A stretch of DNA of 64,000 bases from an uncultured Candidatus Saccharibacteria bacterium (GCA_948288625.1 CAOHYA010000001.1:862387-926386), one strand, 5' to 3'; shown: positions 1 to 9,139, numbered from the stretch's first letter. Notes: generated by a model from the letters alone, not told the origin. A program made the numbers and translations.

Positions 1-1
1 A

Positions 2-700
2 TTGATTTTTATTACCATCGCCGCTTTCTTCGGCTTGATGCTGTTCGTGATTCCGCAAATTGGTAAGATCTTGCTCGACCTAGGAGGGGCGGACGCCGAA
101 CTTCCAGGTATTACATTGTTCATGCTAGGCATCAGCAGTATCATTACCACCTACTGGTATATTATTTTTCCAGGTAGCGCCGGGGCTATCTTCATATTTT
201 TCCGCTATATCAAAACGCCGAAAGGCCGCCGGCAATTTCATAGCCTTATTTTGAAAATACCGGGTATCAAAACAATTATCAAAAAAGTTGCCATTGCTCG
301 TTTTGCCCGCACTTTCTCGGCCTTGATGGGTGCTGGCGTAGCGGTCCTTGAGTCGCTCGATGTCACGTCACGCGCCGTAGGTAATGTTATTTATGAAGAG
401 GCGATTAAAAACGCTGCTATCGAGGTAAAGAATGGTAAATCATTATCAGTGGTAGTTGAACAAAACGAGCTGTTTCCCCCTATTGTGAGCCAGATGTTAG
501 GCGTCGGTGAAGAAACCGGCCAAACCGATACGGTGCTTTTGAAAGTGGCTGACTTTTACGAAGAAGAAGTTGATCTGGCAATTAACAGTATTAGCTCCAT
601 TATCGAGCCAGTCATGATCGTAGTGATGGGTGGAATGGTAGGCTTGATTGCGGCCAGTGTCATGACTCCGATTGCTCAGCTGTCTCAAAACGTAAAATAA
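2..700 (+). CDS. pilC: Type IV pilus inner-membrane platform protein PilC/GspF, C-terminal part (5' truncated by window edge)
   Basis: This is the C-terminal 232 residues of a type II secretion F / PilC family protein, the polytopic membrane platform on which the pilus ATPases act. The fragment starts inside a membrane helix, has a second helix pair near residues 35-65, and then a cytoplasmic GspF repeat (RFARTFSALMGAGVAVLESL). It ends in the typical last helix with IEPVMIVVMGGMVG followed by a short polar tail. The reading frame is open to the window edge, so the true start lies upstream. It is followed after 82 nt by pilM-pilN-pilO on the same strand, the usual pilus gene neighbourhood. Family assignment is firm. 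Confidence 0.93.
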   Translation: MIFITIAAFFGLMLFVIPQIGKILLDLGGADAELPGITLFMLGISSIITTYWYIIFPGSAGAIFIFFRYIKTPKGRRQFHSLILKIPGIKTIIKKVAIARFARTFSALMGAGVAVLESLDVTSRAVGNVIYEEAIKNAAIEVKNGKSLSVVVEQNELFPPIVSQMLGVGEETGQTDTVLLKVADFYEEEVDLAINSISSIIEPVMIVVMGGMVGLIAASVMTPIAQLSQNVK

Positions 701-749
701 CATTGAGCTTTAAGCATTACCATAATGTCATTTAGCTTCCTTTGCGTGT

Positions 750-755
750 TATAAT
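750..755 (+). promoter_or_regulatory. Extended -10 promoter element upstream of pilM
   Basis: The sequence TGTTATAAT at 747-755 is a consensus -10 hexamer preceded by a TG dinucleotide (extended -10). It lies 27 nt before the pilM start at 783, so transcription would begin near 762 and give a short leader. No clear -35 is seen. It suggests that pilM-pilN-pilO and the small gene behind them can be transcribed independently of pilC. Confidence 0.5.
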
Positions 756-782
756 ACAGTAGTTAATTACATCCGTGGGCAT

Positions 783-1841
783 ATGTCAAAATTCTTCTAT
801 AAAGACAAACCAATCATCGGACTCGACATCAGCAGTACGGGTATAAAGCTCATGTCTGTCGATCCAAAAAAGTGGCTTGTAAGCGGCTATGGTTCACTTG
901 ACCTTGACCCTCTCAAAATTAAAGACGCCCTCGAAAACGAAAACGAAACATACTTAACTGATAACATTAAATTGCTGAAAAAAGAAAAGAACATTGGTAG
1001 TTTATCCGGTAATCGCGTCGTCATAGCTATTCCGACAACGCGGAGTTACACTCGAACATTCACCCTCCCCTCTTCAGCAGAAAAATCACTCGACGAAGCG
1101 GTCGTTCTTGAAGCCGAACAATATATTCCTATTCCTGCTTCAACTTTATACATCGACTACGAAGTTATTGAGCGTGGCAAAAAAAGCATTACGGTACTCA
1201 TGAGCGCAGTATCAAAAGTTATTCTCGATAACGTCACCCGAAGCGTTGAAGCGGCTGGTTTACAGCCCGTACTTATCGAACCAAGCGTAAGTTCAGTAGG
1301 CCGTTTGCTCACTGCTACCGAAGACGGCTCACTGCCTACCGTAATTGTCGACATTGGCGCTACGAATACCGATATCGCCATTCTTGATCGCGGCTCAATC
1401 CGAGTAACTGGCGGCATTACCGTCGGCGGGAATACCTTCACCCTTGATATCGCCAAAAAGCTAAACGTCGCACTCGAAAACGCGCACCAACTAAAGGTCC
1501 TCAATGGTCTTAGCGCCGGGCCACGTCAACAAAAAATAAAAGAAGCTCTTGTTCCAAACTTAGAACGCGTTTTAGCAGAAACGAAAAAAGTAATTCGTTA
1601 TTATAACGAGCGTATCGGTAACGGTCGCAAACTTGAGCAGTTATTAGTCGTGGGAGGGGGTAGTAATATTCCTGGTATCGGCGAGTACTTTACCGACAAT
1701 TTGATCATGGCCGCACGTGTCGCCAGCCCTTGGCAACAACTTGATTTCGGTAAGCTACAGGAACCACCGAAGCAGTTTAGGGCACGGTATATTACCGTCA
1801 CAGGCGCGGCTATATTACCACCGGGGAGTATTTGGAAATGA
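783..1841 (+). CDS. pilM: Type IV pilus assembly protein PilM (actin-like)
   Basis: A 352-residue actin/FtsA-like protein that acts on the cytoplasmic face and links the pilus platform to PilN. The phosphate-1 motif GLDISSTGIK lies at residues 13-22, and the second nucleotide loop VDIGATNTDIAI near residue 190. The adenosine motif VVGGGSNIPGI is near residue 290. The length matches PilM. The TGA stop overlaps the next start as ATGA, so pilM and pilN are translationally coupled. In the alignment block PilM-PilN-PilO this is the classical order. No unusual residues were noticed. Confidence 0.95.
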   Translation: MSKFFYKDKPIIGLDISSTGIKLMSVDPKKWLVSGYGSLDLDPLKIKDALENENETYLTDNIKLLKKEKNIGSLSGNRVVIAIPTTRSYTRTFTLPSSAEKSLDEAVVLEAEQYIPIPASTLYIDYEVIERGKKSITVLMSAVSKVILDNVTRSVEAAGLQPVLIEPSVSSVGRLLTATEDGSLPTVIVDIGATNTDIAILDRGSIRVTGGITVGGNTFTLDIAKKLNVALENAHQLKVLNGLSAGPRQQKIKEALVPNLERVLAETKKVIRYYNERIGNGRKLEQLLVVGGGSNIPGIGEYFTDNLIMAARVASPWQQLDFGKLQEPPKQFRARYITVTGAAILPPGSIWK

Positions 1842-2398
1842 TAAACCTTCTTCCAACCGATAAAAAATCAGATATCCGCGCAGCGCGCACCAATCTTATT
1901 TTAGTGCGTTATATTACTATTATTTTACTCGCCTTAGCATTCATTCTAGGCTCCATGTACGCTACGTACACCGTCCTGGGATTTACCAAACAAAGCTCTG
2001 ATGAGGTGATTGCCTCGAATGACTTAAAGGCCGGGGTATATAGTTCGACCAAGGCACAGGTTGACGCATTAAGCGCTAGTTTAGCGCAGACGAAGGTTAT
2101 TTTAGATCAAGAAATTTTATACTCAAAAGTTTTTACTAACATTGCCCAGCTTATGCCTAGCGGAACCGTATTCGGTAAGCTCGCGTTTGACGAAGCGTCG
2201 TTTAGCGGTTCCCCGATTAGCACCAAACTATATGCAAAAACTTCCGCGAATGCCGTATCACTTCGTCAAAATTTCGAAAATTCACCGATGTTCAGTAATG
2301 TAAACTTTCAAACGATCGTTGAATCGGGCAGCGGTATCGAGGGGTATCCAGTCAGTGTCGATATAACTTTCACTCTCACAAGGGCGGCTACACAATAA
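1838..2398 (+). CDS. pilN: Type IV pilus inner-membrane protein PilN
   Basis: A bitopic membrane protein of about 186 residues. The N-terminus MINLLP is the hallmark PilN motif that binds PilM. One membrane helix follows at about residues 22-46, then a coiled-coil stretch and a periplasmic alpha/beta domain. The ATG at 1838 is preferred over the TTG six bases earlier, because it starts exactly with the MINLLP motif and overlaps the pilM stop as ATGA. It overlaps pilO through TAATG. Function is inferred from family and operon order. Confidence 0.92.
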   Translation: MINLLPTDKKSDIRAARTNLILVRYITIILLALAFILGSMYATYTVLGFTKQSSDEVIASNDLKAGVYSSTKAQVDALSASLAQTKVILDQEILYSKVFTNIAQLMPSGTVFGKLAFDEASFSGSPISTKLYAKTSANAVSLRQNFENSPMFSNVNFQTIVESGSGIEGYPVSVDITFTLTRAATQ

Positions 2399-2940
2399 TG
2401 GCCAGGCAACCATTTTCTCCACAAACGCTGCGCGGAGCATTAGTAGTACTCTTAATACTCGTTATCGCTGGTGGCGCGGGCCTCTTCTACCTCGGCCTCA
2501 ACGAAATCCGCACCTATGCTATCGAAGTCAACCACAGTATTGCCGATGCCGAAGCAAGTAATGTACAAGTTCAAACTTTACAATCCCTCAAAGGCCAGCT
2601 TACCCAAAGCGAAGCTTTAATCGCTAAAGCTAATCAAATGTTCGCCATGAGAGAAAGCTATCAAACTCAAGCCATCACCGATATTCGCAATTATGCGAAT
2701 ACGTCAGGTATAGCTTTAGTTAAAACAAGCTTCGACGCGCCCGTTCCCGGTGTCAACCCAGTCATGACCGTGAGCTTAAAGGCACCAGTATCGTACAGCA
2801 AGTTAATTCAATTCCTCGATGCGATCGAAGGCAATATACCAAAGATGCAAGTTTCGAACATAGCCATAAGCCATGTAAACGCAGGGAATGCCGATTCGGT
2901 AACCGTCGACGATATAAAAATAACGATTGCGACAAGGTAA
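2398..2940 (+). CDS. pilO: Type IV pilus inner-membrane protein PilO
   Basis: A 180-residue bitopic protein with one membrane helix near residues 14-34, a coiled coil (about 40-75), and a C-terminal ferredoxin-like domain, as expected for PilO, which pairs with PilN. The start shares one base with the pilN stop (TAATG). Sequence conservation in PilO is low, so the assignment rests mainly on topology, size and position directly after pilN. Confidence 0.85.
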   Translation: MARQPFSPQTLRGALVVLLILVIAGGAGLFYLGLNEIRTYAIEVNHSIADAEASNVQVQTLQSLKGQLTQSEALIAKANQMFAMRESYQTQAITDIRNYANTSGIALVKTSFDAPVPGVNPVMTVSLKAPVSYSKLIQFLDAIEGNIPKMQVSNIAISHVNAGNADSVTVDDIKITIATR

Positions 2941-2943
2941 TAT

Positions 2944-3237
2944 ATGGAAAAGAAAAAAGTTTCTTCGATCGATATCATCAAACCTATAAAAAGGTTATCT
3001 AAAAGGTTTCACCTTATGTTATTTTTCGTATTTATCGTCGCCTGCCTCGCCGCCGCCGTATTGCTTATAAATAACACGCTAAAAGATAATGCCGAAGATC
3101 CAAACTATACATCGTCAATTAATGCTGGCTTTATCGACCAAGACACCTTGAATCGCTTAAACGCCCTTCACACCAGCGCACAAGGCACCCCAGCACCAGC
3201 CGCGCCTGCTGGACGAATTAGTCCAGTTGGAGAATAA
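2944..3237 (+). CDS. Small membrane protein at the end of the pilMNO operon
   Basis: A 97-residue protein with a basic cytoplasmic N-terminus, one membrane helix near residues 24-45 and a polar, Ala/Pro-rich C-terminus ending in SPVGE. It starts 3 nt after pilO, so it belongs to the same operon. It holds the place that pilP occupies in other bacteria, but it is much shorter and has no lipobox or PilP beta-domain that I can see. I do not recognise a family; a role in the pilus platform is inferred from position only. Confidence 0.7.
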   Translation: MEKKKVSSIDIIKPIKRLSKRFHLMLFFVFIVACLAAAVLLINNTLKDNAEDPNYTSSINAGFIDQDTLNRLNALHTSAQGTPAPAAPAGRISPVGE

Positions 3238-3298
3238 AAGCCAGATACGAGCCGTACTGTAGCGCCCTTGGTGAAAAAAGCTTATACTATATATACAT

Positions 3299-3880
3299 AT
3301 GCTTATTCTAGGCACTCGGTTATTGAATACTCCTGTAATGAGCCTCCAAACCGGTGGCCGATTAGCAAATACTCAAAAACCAATTATTGACCCGTCAAAT
3401 TTAAAAATCGTCGCTTTTGAAGTGGAAGGGCAGTTACTAAGTGAGCGCCCTGCCCTTTTACGGGTTGCCGACATACGAGAAATAGGCCGAGTCGGCATGA
3501 TCGTTAATAGTAATGACGAGTTTATCGGCGTTCACGATGTCATAAAAATTGAGAAACTCTACGAACTTGGCTTTCCTCTACTCGGAATGACGGTTATCGA
3601 CGACCACAAACAGCGCCTTGGTAAGGTTGAAGATTACACGGTTGATACCGATTCGTTTGTCATTCAACAACTTACTATTAAGCGAGGGTTCTTCAAATCA
3701 CTTAACGACACCGGCCTGCTTATCAGCCGGACACAAATCATTGAAATTAACGATAATGAAATTATCGTTCGCTCACCTACGGAAAAAAGCATTGCGCCGG
3801 TAATGCAAGCAACCCGCACCGAGTTCATTAACCCTTTCAAAAACCCGGCCCGAGCGCCAAAACCCGAAACTCGATCTTAA
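3299..3880 (+). CDS. PRC-barrel domain protein
   Basis: A 193-residue protein with two PRC-barrel-like halves. The first has VRIA-type strands around GRVGMIV and the second has LGKVEDYTVD near residue 105, each followed by a hydrophobic strand. PRC barrels occur in RNA-processing (RimM) and in photosynthetic or stress proteins; here the substrate is unknown. The gene has its own -10 box (TATACT, 3283-3288) 10 nt before the ATG, hence an almost leaderless message. It converges on recX and the two stop codons share the four bases TTAA. Confidence 0.8.
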   Translation: MLILGTRLLNTPVMSLQTGGRLANTQKPIIDPSNLKIVAFEVEGQLLSERPALLRVADIREIGRVGMIVNSNDEFIGVHDVIKIEKLYELGFPLLGMTVIDDHKQRLGKVEDYTVDTDSFVIQQLTIKRGFFKSLNDTGLLISRTQIIEINDNEIIVRSPTEKSIAPVMQATRTEFINPFKNPARAPKPETRS

Positions 3881-4521
3881 TTACTCGGTTTGCGCTCTTC
3901 GATAGCTTGCTTAATATCATCGTATCCAAAGCCTTGCCGCGCTAAGTAGGCGATAAGCTTTTGCTCATCTGGATACCGACCAGCTTTTTTCTCGATGATT
4001 TTTCGTAACTCATCTTCATCGGTACGTTCGCTTTGAGACAGCAATGAATCGATGATAGTCCGATCCACACCCTTGGTGGCCAGTTCAGCTTGTAACTTGC
4101 GTTTACTGATACCTTTTCTTAGTTGTCGATTCTCAACCCAGTACCGCGCGAAGGCCTCATCATTTACATAGCCTCTTTCGGTTATTCGGTCAAAGACACG
4201 TTCGGTCAGCACCTTACTGACACCTTTTTTTACAGACCCGGTTTTGGTACGTGTGTCACGAGTTTTTCGATACAGATATTGGCTCAGTTCGTAACGACTA
4301 TGCGGGCGCATGAGTGAATACTCAAGCGCCCGCATGTACAATTTACCAAACTGACTTTCGTTCTCTAATTCGGAAAGTTCAGCTTCGGTATATTCTTTAC
4401 CGACCTTTACTCCAAGTTCGGTTACTTGGGTAAAATCAAGTGAAAACCGATATTTACCATCAATAGATACATTCACGCGATTTTTATCACGTTGCTGTAC
4501 GGATATCGATGTTACTTTCAT
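3877..4521 (-). CDS. recX: Regulatory protein RecX
   Basis: A 214-residue helical RecX-type protein, which binds RecA filaments and modulates recombination. The three tandem three-helix repeats are visible, for example ALEYSLMRPHSRYELSQYL near residue 65, RGYVNDEAFARYWVENR near 115, and the last repeat with YLARQGFGYDDIKQAI. It follows recA on the same strand after 17 nt, the usual recA-recX arrangement. The N-terminal 50 residues form a beta-rich extension common in RecX. It overlaps the PRC-barrel gene tail to tail. Confidence 0.9.
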   Translation of the reverse strand: MKVTSISVQQRDKNRVNVSIDGKYRFSLDFTQVTELGVKVGKEYTEAELSELENESQFGKLYMRALEYSLMRPHSRYELSQYLYRKTRDTRTKTGSVKKGVSKVLTERVFDRITERGYVNDEAFARYWVENRQLRKGISKRKLQAELATKGVDRTIIDSLLSQSERTDEDELRKIIEKKAGRYPDEQKLIAYLARQGFGYDDIKQAIEERKPSN

Positions 4522-4538
4522 AGGCTAACCCAAAAGGA

Positions 4539-5591
4539 CTAGGCGGCTTCTTCAGCGACTTTCGTACGAACTTTCGACTCGATTTCGTCGAGAACCTCAG
4601 GGTTTTCAGCAAGATATTTTTTACTTGCTTCACGCCCTTGGCCAATTTTTGCATCAGCGTAGTCAAACCACGCACCCGCTTTACCGACAATATTATGAAG
4701 GACCGCCAAATCAAGCACATCGCCAGTACGAGAAATACCTTCGTTGTACATGATGTCGAATTCTGCAGCACGGAAAGGAGGAGCAATTTTATTCTTTACT
4801 ACCTTCACCTTAGTACGGTTACCTATAATCTCTTCGCCTGATTTTATCTGACCAGTTCGGCGAATATCGAGACGAACCGACGCGTAAAACTTCAAAGCAT
4901 TACCACCGGTAGTAGTTTCTGGGTTCCCAAACATAACACCAATCTTCATACGGATTTGGTTAATGAAAATAACGATAGTTTTACTTTTGTTAATGATACC
5001 CGTCAGTTTACGAAGTGCTTGGCTCATTAATCGAGCTTGAAGACCCATGTGACTATCGCCCATTTCACCGTCAATTTCAGCTTGTGGCACCAAGGCAGCT
5101 ACCGAGTCGACCACAACAAGGTCGACAGCATTAGAACGAACTAATGTTTCAACAATTTCGAGTGCTTGCTCACCGTTATCGGGTTGTGCAACGAGAAGAT
5201 TGTCGGTATCTACACCAAGGCGACGAGCATACGCAGGGTCGAGGGCATGTTCGGCGTCAATAAAAGCCGCCGTACCACCTTGCTTTTGAATTTCCGCAAT
5301 TGCATGAAGGGTTAACGTTGTTTTACCAGAAGACTCTGGGCCGTAGATTTCAACAATACGACCCTTTGGATACCCGCCACCAAGCGCAAGGTCGAGACTT
5401 AGTGCACCGCTGCTAATAAGTTCGACATCAACAGTTTTCGTATCACCCAAACGACGAATAGCACCGTCACCGAATTGCTTAATGATTTGTTCTTGCGCTA
5501 ACCCTAGGGCCTTGAGTTTACCGTCGCTAGCGACTGGTGTTGCAGTAGTTTTCGCACCAGCATCGGACTTGTCAGCTTTTTTTGTCGCCAT
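4539..5591 (-). CDS. recA: Recombinase RecA
   Basis: A 350-residue RecA with all signature motifs: Walker A GPESSGKTT, catalytic FIDAEHALD, Walker B LVVVDSVAAL, the L1 loop region MGLQARLMSQALRKLTG, and L2 with FINQIRMKIGVMFGNPE. An N-terminal extension of about 25 residues rich in Ala, Lys and Thr precedes the core. The start is supported by a purine-rich ribosome site (GAGAGGGAGAAG) and an upstream TATAAT (5622-5627 on this strand). No LexA-type operator was recognised. It heads a recA-recX operon. Confidence 0.98.
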   Translation of the reverse strand: MATKKADKSDAGAKTTATPVASDGKLKALGLAQEQIIKQFGDGAIRRLGDTKTVDVELISSGALSLDLALGGGYPKGRIVEIYGPESSGKTTLTLHAIAEIQKQGGTAAFIDAEHALDPAYARRLGVDTDNLLVAQPDNGEQALEIVETLVRSNAVDLVVVDSVAALVPQAEIDGEMGDSHMGLQARLMSQALRKLTGIINKSKTIVIFINQIRMKIGVMFGNPETTTGGNALKFYASVRLDIRRTGQIKSGEEIIGNRTKVKVVKNKIAPPFRAAEFDIMYNEGISRTGDVLDLAVLHNIVGKAGAWFDYADAKIGQGREASKKYLAENPEVLDEIESKVRTKVAEEAA

Positions 5592-5662
5592 ATACTTCTC
5601 CCTCTCTTATTTCCTACTTCTATTATACGCAGGCAAATCTTAATTTGCTATAATCTATAGAG

Positions 5663-6055
5663 ATGAAATATACACGTGGATTTACAGTCATAGAACTTCT
5701 TATCGTTGTCGTACTATTCGTAGCGGCAAGTTTGCTTTTCTTTATACAAAAAAATAACGTCGAAGTAGCTGCTCGGGATGATATTCGCAAATCTTCTATC
5801 AATGCTATGTACTACAGCTTGGAAGAGGTGTACTTCAAAGAAAATAAAAGTTACCCCCGAACGATTAATACGACCCTGCTCCCTTCGATTGATCCAGACC
5901 GCCTAAAAGACCCTAACGGGGTAAAAATAGGCGAAGCCGAAAGCAACTTCAGTTATGACGCTACTAATTGTGACGGTGATACCTGCAAGGCTTACACGCT
6001 TCGTACGACTCTAGAAAACGAAGATGATTATATTAAAACGAATCGTACTAACTAG
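5663..6055 (+). CDS. Type IV pilin-like (pseudopilin) protein
   Basis: A 130-residue protein beginning MKYTRGFTVIELLIVV, a class III (type IV prepilin) signal cut after the Gly by prepilin peptidase PilD, with the conserved Glu at mature position 5 as IEL. One hydrophobic helix follows, then a small globular domain with two cysteines (NCDGDTC) that may form a loop disulfide. TATAAT at 5649-5654 ends 8 nt before the ATG, so the mRNA should be leaderless. It probably adds to the pilus encoded at the window start. It shares the four bases CTAG with the convergent gene. Confidence 0.88.
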   Translation: MKYTRGFTVIELLIVVVLFVAASLLFFIQKNNVEVAARDDIRKSSINAMYYSLEEVYFKENKSYPRTINTTLLPSIDPDRLKDPNGVKIGEAESNFSYDATNCDGDTCKAYTLRTTLENEDDYIKTNRTN

Positions 6056-6786
6056 TCGCTTACGACTGGGCGGCCGTTCTTAAACGCCTCTACGGCATCG
6101 TTCAGAACACTAACATGCTGCTTCGGATTGGCGACATAACTAAACCGATAGGTCGTTTCATCACCCTCGGTGCTTAAGCGAATATCACCGTAATTAAGGA
6201 TTTGCTGCAAAATACCAACTTGCGTATAACTTGCATCCTCAATATTAGACAGGCTGACCGTTTGTTCCAGCCGGGAAAAAAGACTATGTTGAATTTCTTG
6301 AATAACACTTTCGTTGGTTAAAAAGAACTTATTGCTCACATACACATACCAACTGATAAACATACCCAAGGCAACCAACAAGCAAAACGATAATAGCGGT
6401 ACGGCTACGAAAGATGCTTCAGCGATACGGCCCGTAAAACCAAAACCTTCTGCGAACGCCCCGTAATTAAGAAGAACACCAAGTGTGATACCTATCAACA
6501 ATGTACCGAGTCCGAGAGGAATTACCAAGCCAATCGGGTGACGGCGAACGGCATTGATAATAAACTCACCTTCACTTAGATTAAGCGTAGGATAATGAGC
6601 GACCGACTCTTCATGGCGCTTTTGATCTTCAGGGCTGATAACAGCCTTCTCGGGTGATACCTGGCGAGTTACATGAACAACTGGCGGCACGGACGGAGCA
6701 GGCGTTGACTGAGACTTAGGCGGGTGGGCATAGAGCGGCCGACCCTCGGCGTCGTAAGCAACAGGTTGTGGTTCTTCTGTATTCAT
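6052..6786 (-). CDS. Membrane protein with PH-like (bPH2/YdbS) domain
   Basis: About 244 residues. The N-terminal 65 residues are Pro-rich and probably cytoplasmic. Two membrane helices follow near residues 85-108 and 120-145, and then a bacterial PH domain of the DUF304 type, with YVSNKFFLTNESVIQE, LEQTVSLSNIEDASY and a final strand with TYRFSYVANPK. The chosen start is supported by TATAAT (6793-6798) ending 6 nt before the ATG, a leaderless arrangement located inside the end of ruvB; a start 30 nt further up would overlap ruvB. The function of this family is not known. Confidence 0.82.
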   Translation of the reverse strand: MNTEEPQPVAYDAEGRPLYAHPPKSQSTPAPSVPPVVHVTRQVSPEKAVISPEDQKRHEESVAHYPTLNLSEGEFIINAVRRHPIGLVIPLGLGTLLIGITLGVLLNYGAFAEGFGFTGRIAEASFVAVPLLSFCLLVALGMFISWYVYVSNKFFLTNESVIQEIQHSLFSRLEQTVSLSNIEDASYTQVGILQQILNYGDIRLSTEGDETTYRFSYVANPKQHVSVLNDAVEAFKNGRPVVSD

Positions 6787-6793
6787 AGTGCTA

Positions 6794-7822
6794 TTATACC
6801 AACCCTTGGGCATCATCGCTGATTGTTTTTCCTAAATGAGTATAGGCACGAACCGTCACCTTTCGGCCACGAGGGGTTCGCTCCAATAAACCAATTTGAA
6901 GAAGATACGGTTCGTAAAAATCTTCGATGGTACTACTTTCATCACCAGTCAGGGCAGCGAGAGTATTCAGACCGACAGGGTTAGTTCCGTACATTTCAAT
7001 CATTCTTTCGAGCAAGTTACGGTCGCCGGCATCCAGCCCCAGTTCATCCACTTCTAATAAGCCGAGTGCCTGAGTGGTAATAACCGTATCAATAATACCG
7101 TCACCATTTACATCGGCGTAATCACGTACCCGCTTAAGTAAACGATTAGCAATACGAGGTGTTAGACGGGCGCGTGTCGATAGAATATCAGCCGCCTCTG
7201 GGTGAATAGTAGTACCTAAAATCGACGAAGCTCGGCTAATGATATTACCGATTTCTTCAGGTGAGTAAAACTCAAGCCTGAAAATATGTCCGAACCTATC
7301 GCGAAGTGGCGCTGCCAACGCTCCGGTTCGGGTAGTGGCACCGATAATAGTGAACTTTGGCAAATCAAGCCGTACGCTTCGTGCGCCAGGGCCCTTTCCA
7401 ATCATGATATCGAGTTTATAATCTTCCATTGCCGCATACAGTACTTCTTCGACCGTGCGACTAAGACGATGGATTTCATCGATAAACAGAATGTCACCGT
7501 CTTGCAGGCTCGTTAGAATACTCGCTAAATCCGCAGCACGTTCAATAGCCGGTCCGGCGGTAATGCGAATAGCCGCACCCATTTCATTGGCAATGACGGT
7601 TGCCATGGTGGTTTTACCTAAGCCAGGAGGTCCATAAAGCAAAATATGATCAAGCGGTTCATCACGCTTTTTAGCAGCATCAATTGCCAACTTTAGATTT
7701 GTTTTGAGCCGTTCTTGGCCGACATACTCAGCGAACGAGCGAGGCCGAAGTGAAATTTCAATAACCGCTTCTTCGGTATCTTCTTCATGGTTGCTCGTGT
7801 CGACGATTCGTTCAATAGCCAT
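6794..7822 (-). CDS. ruvB: Holliday junction branch migration ATPase RuvB
   Basis: A 342-residue AAA+ motor that drives Holliday junction migration with RuvA. Walker A is LLYGPPGLGKTTMA and Walker B ILFIDEIHRL. Sensor 1 is in TIIGATTRTG, and the arginine finger region is PLRDRFG. The C-terminal winged helix contains EPYLLQIGLLERTPRGR. The length is standard. It lies 5 nt downstream of ruvA and is therefore co-transcribed. Nothing in the active site is missing. Confidence 0.98.
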   Translation of the reverse strand: MAIERIVDTSNHEEDTEEAVIEISLRPRSFAEYVGQERLKTNLKLAIDAAKKRDEPLDHILLYGPPGLGKTTMATVIANEMGAAIRITAGPAIERAADLASILTSLQDGDILFIDEIHRLSRTVEEVLYAAMEDYKLDIMIGKGPGARSVRLDLPKFTIIGATTRTGALAAPLRDRFGHIFRLEFYSPEEIGNIISRASSILGTTIHPEAADILSTRARLTPRIANRLLKRVRDYADVNGDGIIDTVITTQALGLLEVDELGLDAGDRNLLERMIEMYGTNPVGLNTLAALTGDESSTIEDFYEPYLLQIGLLERTPRGRKVTVRAYTHLGKTISDDAQGLV

Positions 7823-7827
7823 ATAAG

Positions 7828-8397
7828 TTACCCTCTCAAGGCAAGCGTTACCCGTTCGGCAGTTGAAATATCTTTTGGTATATTTTCAAGCGCCGCACTG
7901 GCATCGTTCAAGCTATATCCTAAGGCCATTAAGGCTTCGAGCGCTTCATCGCCCGCCGGCGCAACCGCAACGCCACTCGTGTGAGCTACGGCTACGGCCA
8001 AGCCGACCTTATCGGATAGATCGACCACTACTCGTTCGGCAATTTTTTTACCCACTCCACTCGCTTTGGCGACAAAGCCACTATCGCTATTCGCGATAGC
8101 GTTACGCACCTGCTCACTATCGCCTACAGAAAGAATAGACAAAGCTGCTTTTGGACCAACTCCCTGCACGGTTATTAATAGTTCGAACAGTTTCTTGGCC
8201 GCCAAAGATGAGAAGCCAAATAAGTCTTGCGATTGTTCCCTAATGTGGTGATAGGTATAAAATTTTACCGATTCACCTAATAACGCGGCATCGAAGTCAC
8301 CCGCCGCAACCTGTACTTCATAACCAACGTCATGAACATCGACGATGACCGAGCTAGCAAATTTTTCGGCCACAACACCATTAACGTGAGCAATCAT
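7828..8397 (-). CDS. ruvA: Holliday junction DNA-binding protein RuvA
   Basis: A 189-residue RuvA with an N-terminal OB fold (MIAHVNGVVAEKF and YTYHHIREQSQDLFGF), two helix-hairpin-helix motifs (LLITVQGVGPKAALSIL and KASGVGKKIAERVVVDL), and the C-terminal three-helix domain that contacts RuvB (EALMALGYSLNDASAAL). CATAAT ends 9 nt before the ATG, consistent with a very short or absent leader. It forms a ruvA-ruvB unit. Confidence 0.97.
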   Translation of the reverse strand: MIAHVNGVVAEKFASSVIVDVHDVGYEVQVAAGDFDAALLGESVKFYTYHHIREQSQDLFGFSSLAAKKLFELLITVQGVGPKAALSILSVGDSEQVRNAIANSDSGFVAKASGVGKKIAERVVVDLSDKVGLAVAVAHTSGVAVAPAGDEALEALMALGYSLNDASAALENIPKDISTAERVTLALRG

Positions 8398-8515
8398 ATA
8401 CTGCCTATTATGTCACATCCGTAGTCGATGAGCCACCGTCCAGTCTGCCAATTATTCGTACCATTTCATCGAGAAAAATCATTTTTACAAAAGAATGTTT
8501 TTCTATAGTTGGTGT

Positions 8516-9139
8516 ATGAAACAAGAGCGCAATGAAAAAACAAACGGCTTTTACCACGCACAGATTTGCTCGGCAGTATCAAGCCGCTTTTTCAACTCAA
8601 ACAATGAACGCGCCTTCGTAAGCCTTCAAATTCAACAGCTCCTCACTTTTCGTTCCGTATTAGAGGACCCTTTATACGCAAAAAGTTTAGCGCATCACAT
8701 AGACCTGCTGGCATATTCCATCACGGAAGAAGGTATTCAACTTTTAGCATATTGTATCGATATTTCTTCTTTACACCATTGCTTGGCGATTCTTACGGAA
8801 AGGCTCAACCAATACCGATCCGAATATAGGGCACCTGCACATTACTTCAATATAAGCACCTCGGTTTCCTTAAGGAAATTAACCGGTGAACATGAGGCTT
8901 TATCTATCTCGGCCGATATTCATCTTATTCACAAGGACTGGGAGTACGACCGCTACTCAAGTATAGGGTTCTACTTAAACGACCGTCGTGGTGATTGGAT
9001 GCGGTTATGGCGATTAGCTCGGCTATACGAAAATGATGCTGCGGCGTATCGTGCTTACGTACAAAATAAACACCAAACGTATCGTAATTTTGACTCATTC
9101 GAGCTGCTTTCTAATCAAGAACGAGTCATGAAAGCATGA
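8516..9139 (+). CDS. Hypothetical protein, possibly a degenerate RAYT/IS200-like (Y1_Tnp) protein
   Basis: A 207-residue protein. The order of weak motifs recalls REP-associated tyrosine transposases: a hydrophobic core HIDLLAYSITEEGIQLLAYC near residue 60, YRSEYRAPAHYFN near 110, and DWEYDRYSSIGFYL near 145, like the WxYSSY block of that family. The HUH metal motif and a convincing catalytic Tyr helix are not visible, so it would be inactive or repurposed. TATAGT (8504-8509) ends 6 nt before the chosen ATG, which favours it over the ATG at 8495. Its 3' end overlaps ruvC by 25 nt. The family call is tentative. Confidence 0.6.
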   Translation: MKQERNEKTNGFYHAQICSAVSSRFFNSNNERAFVSLQIQQLLTFRSVLEDPLYAKSLAHHIDLLAYSITEEGIQLLAYCIDISSLHHCLAILTERLNQYRSEYRAPAHYFNISTSVSLRKLTGEHEALSISADIHLIHKDWEYDRYSSIGFYLNDRRGDWMRLWRLARLYENDAAAYRAYVQNKHQTYRNFDSFELLSNQERVMKA

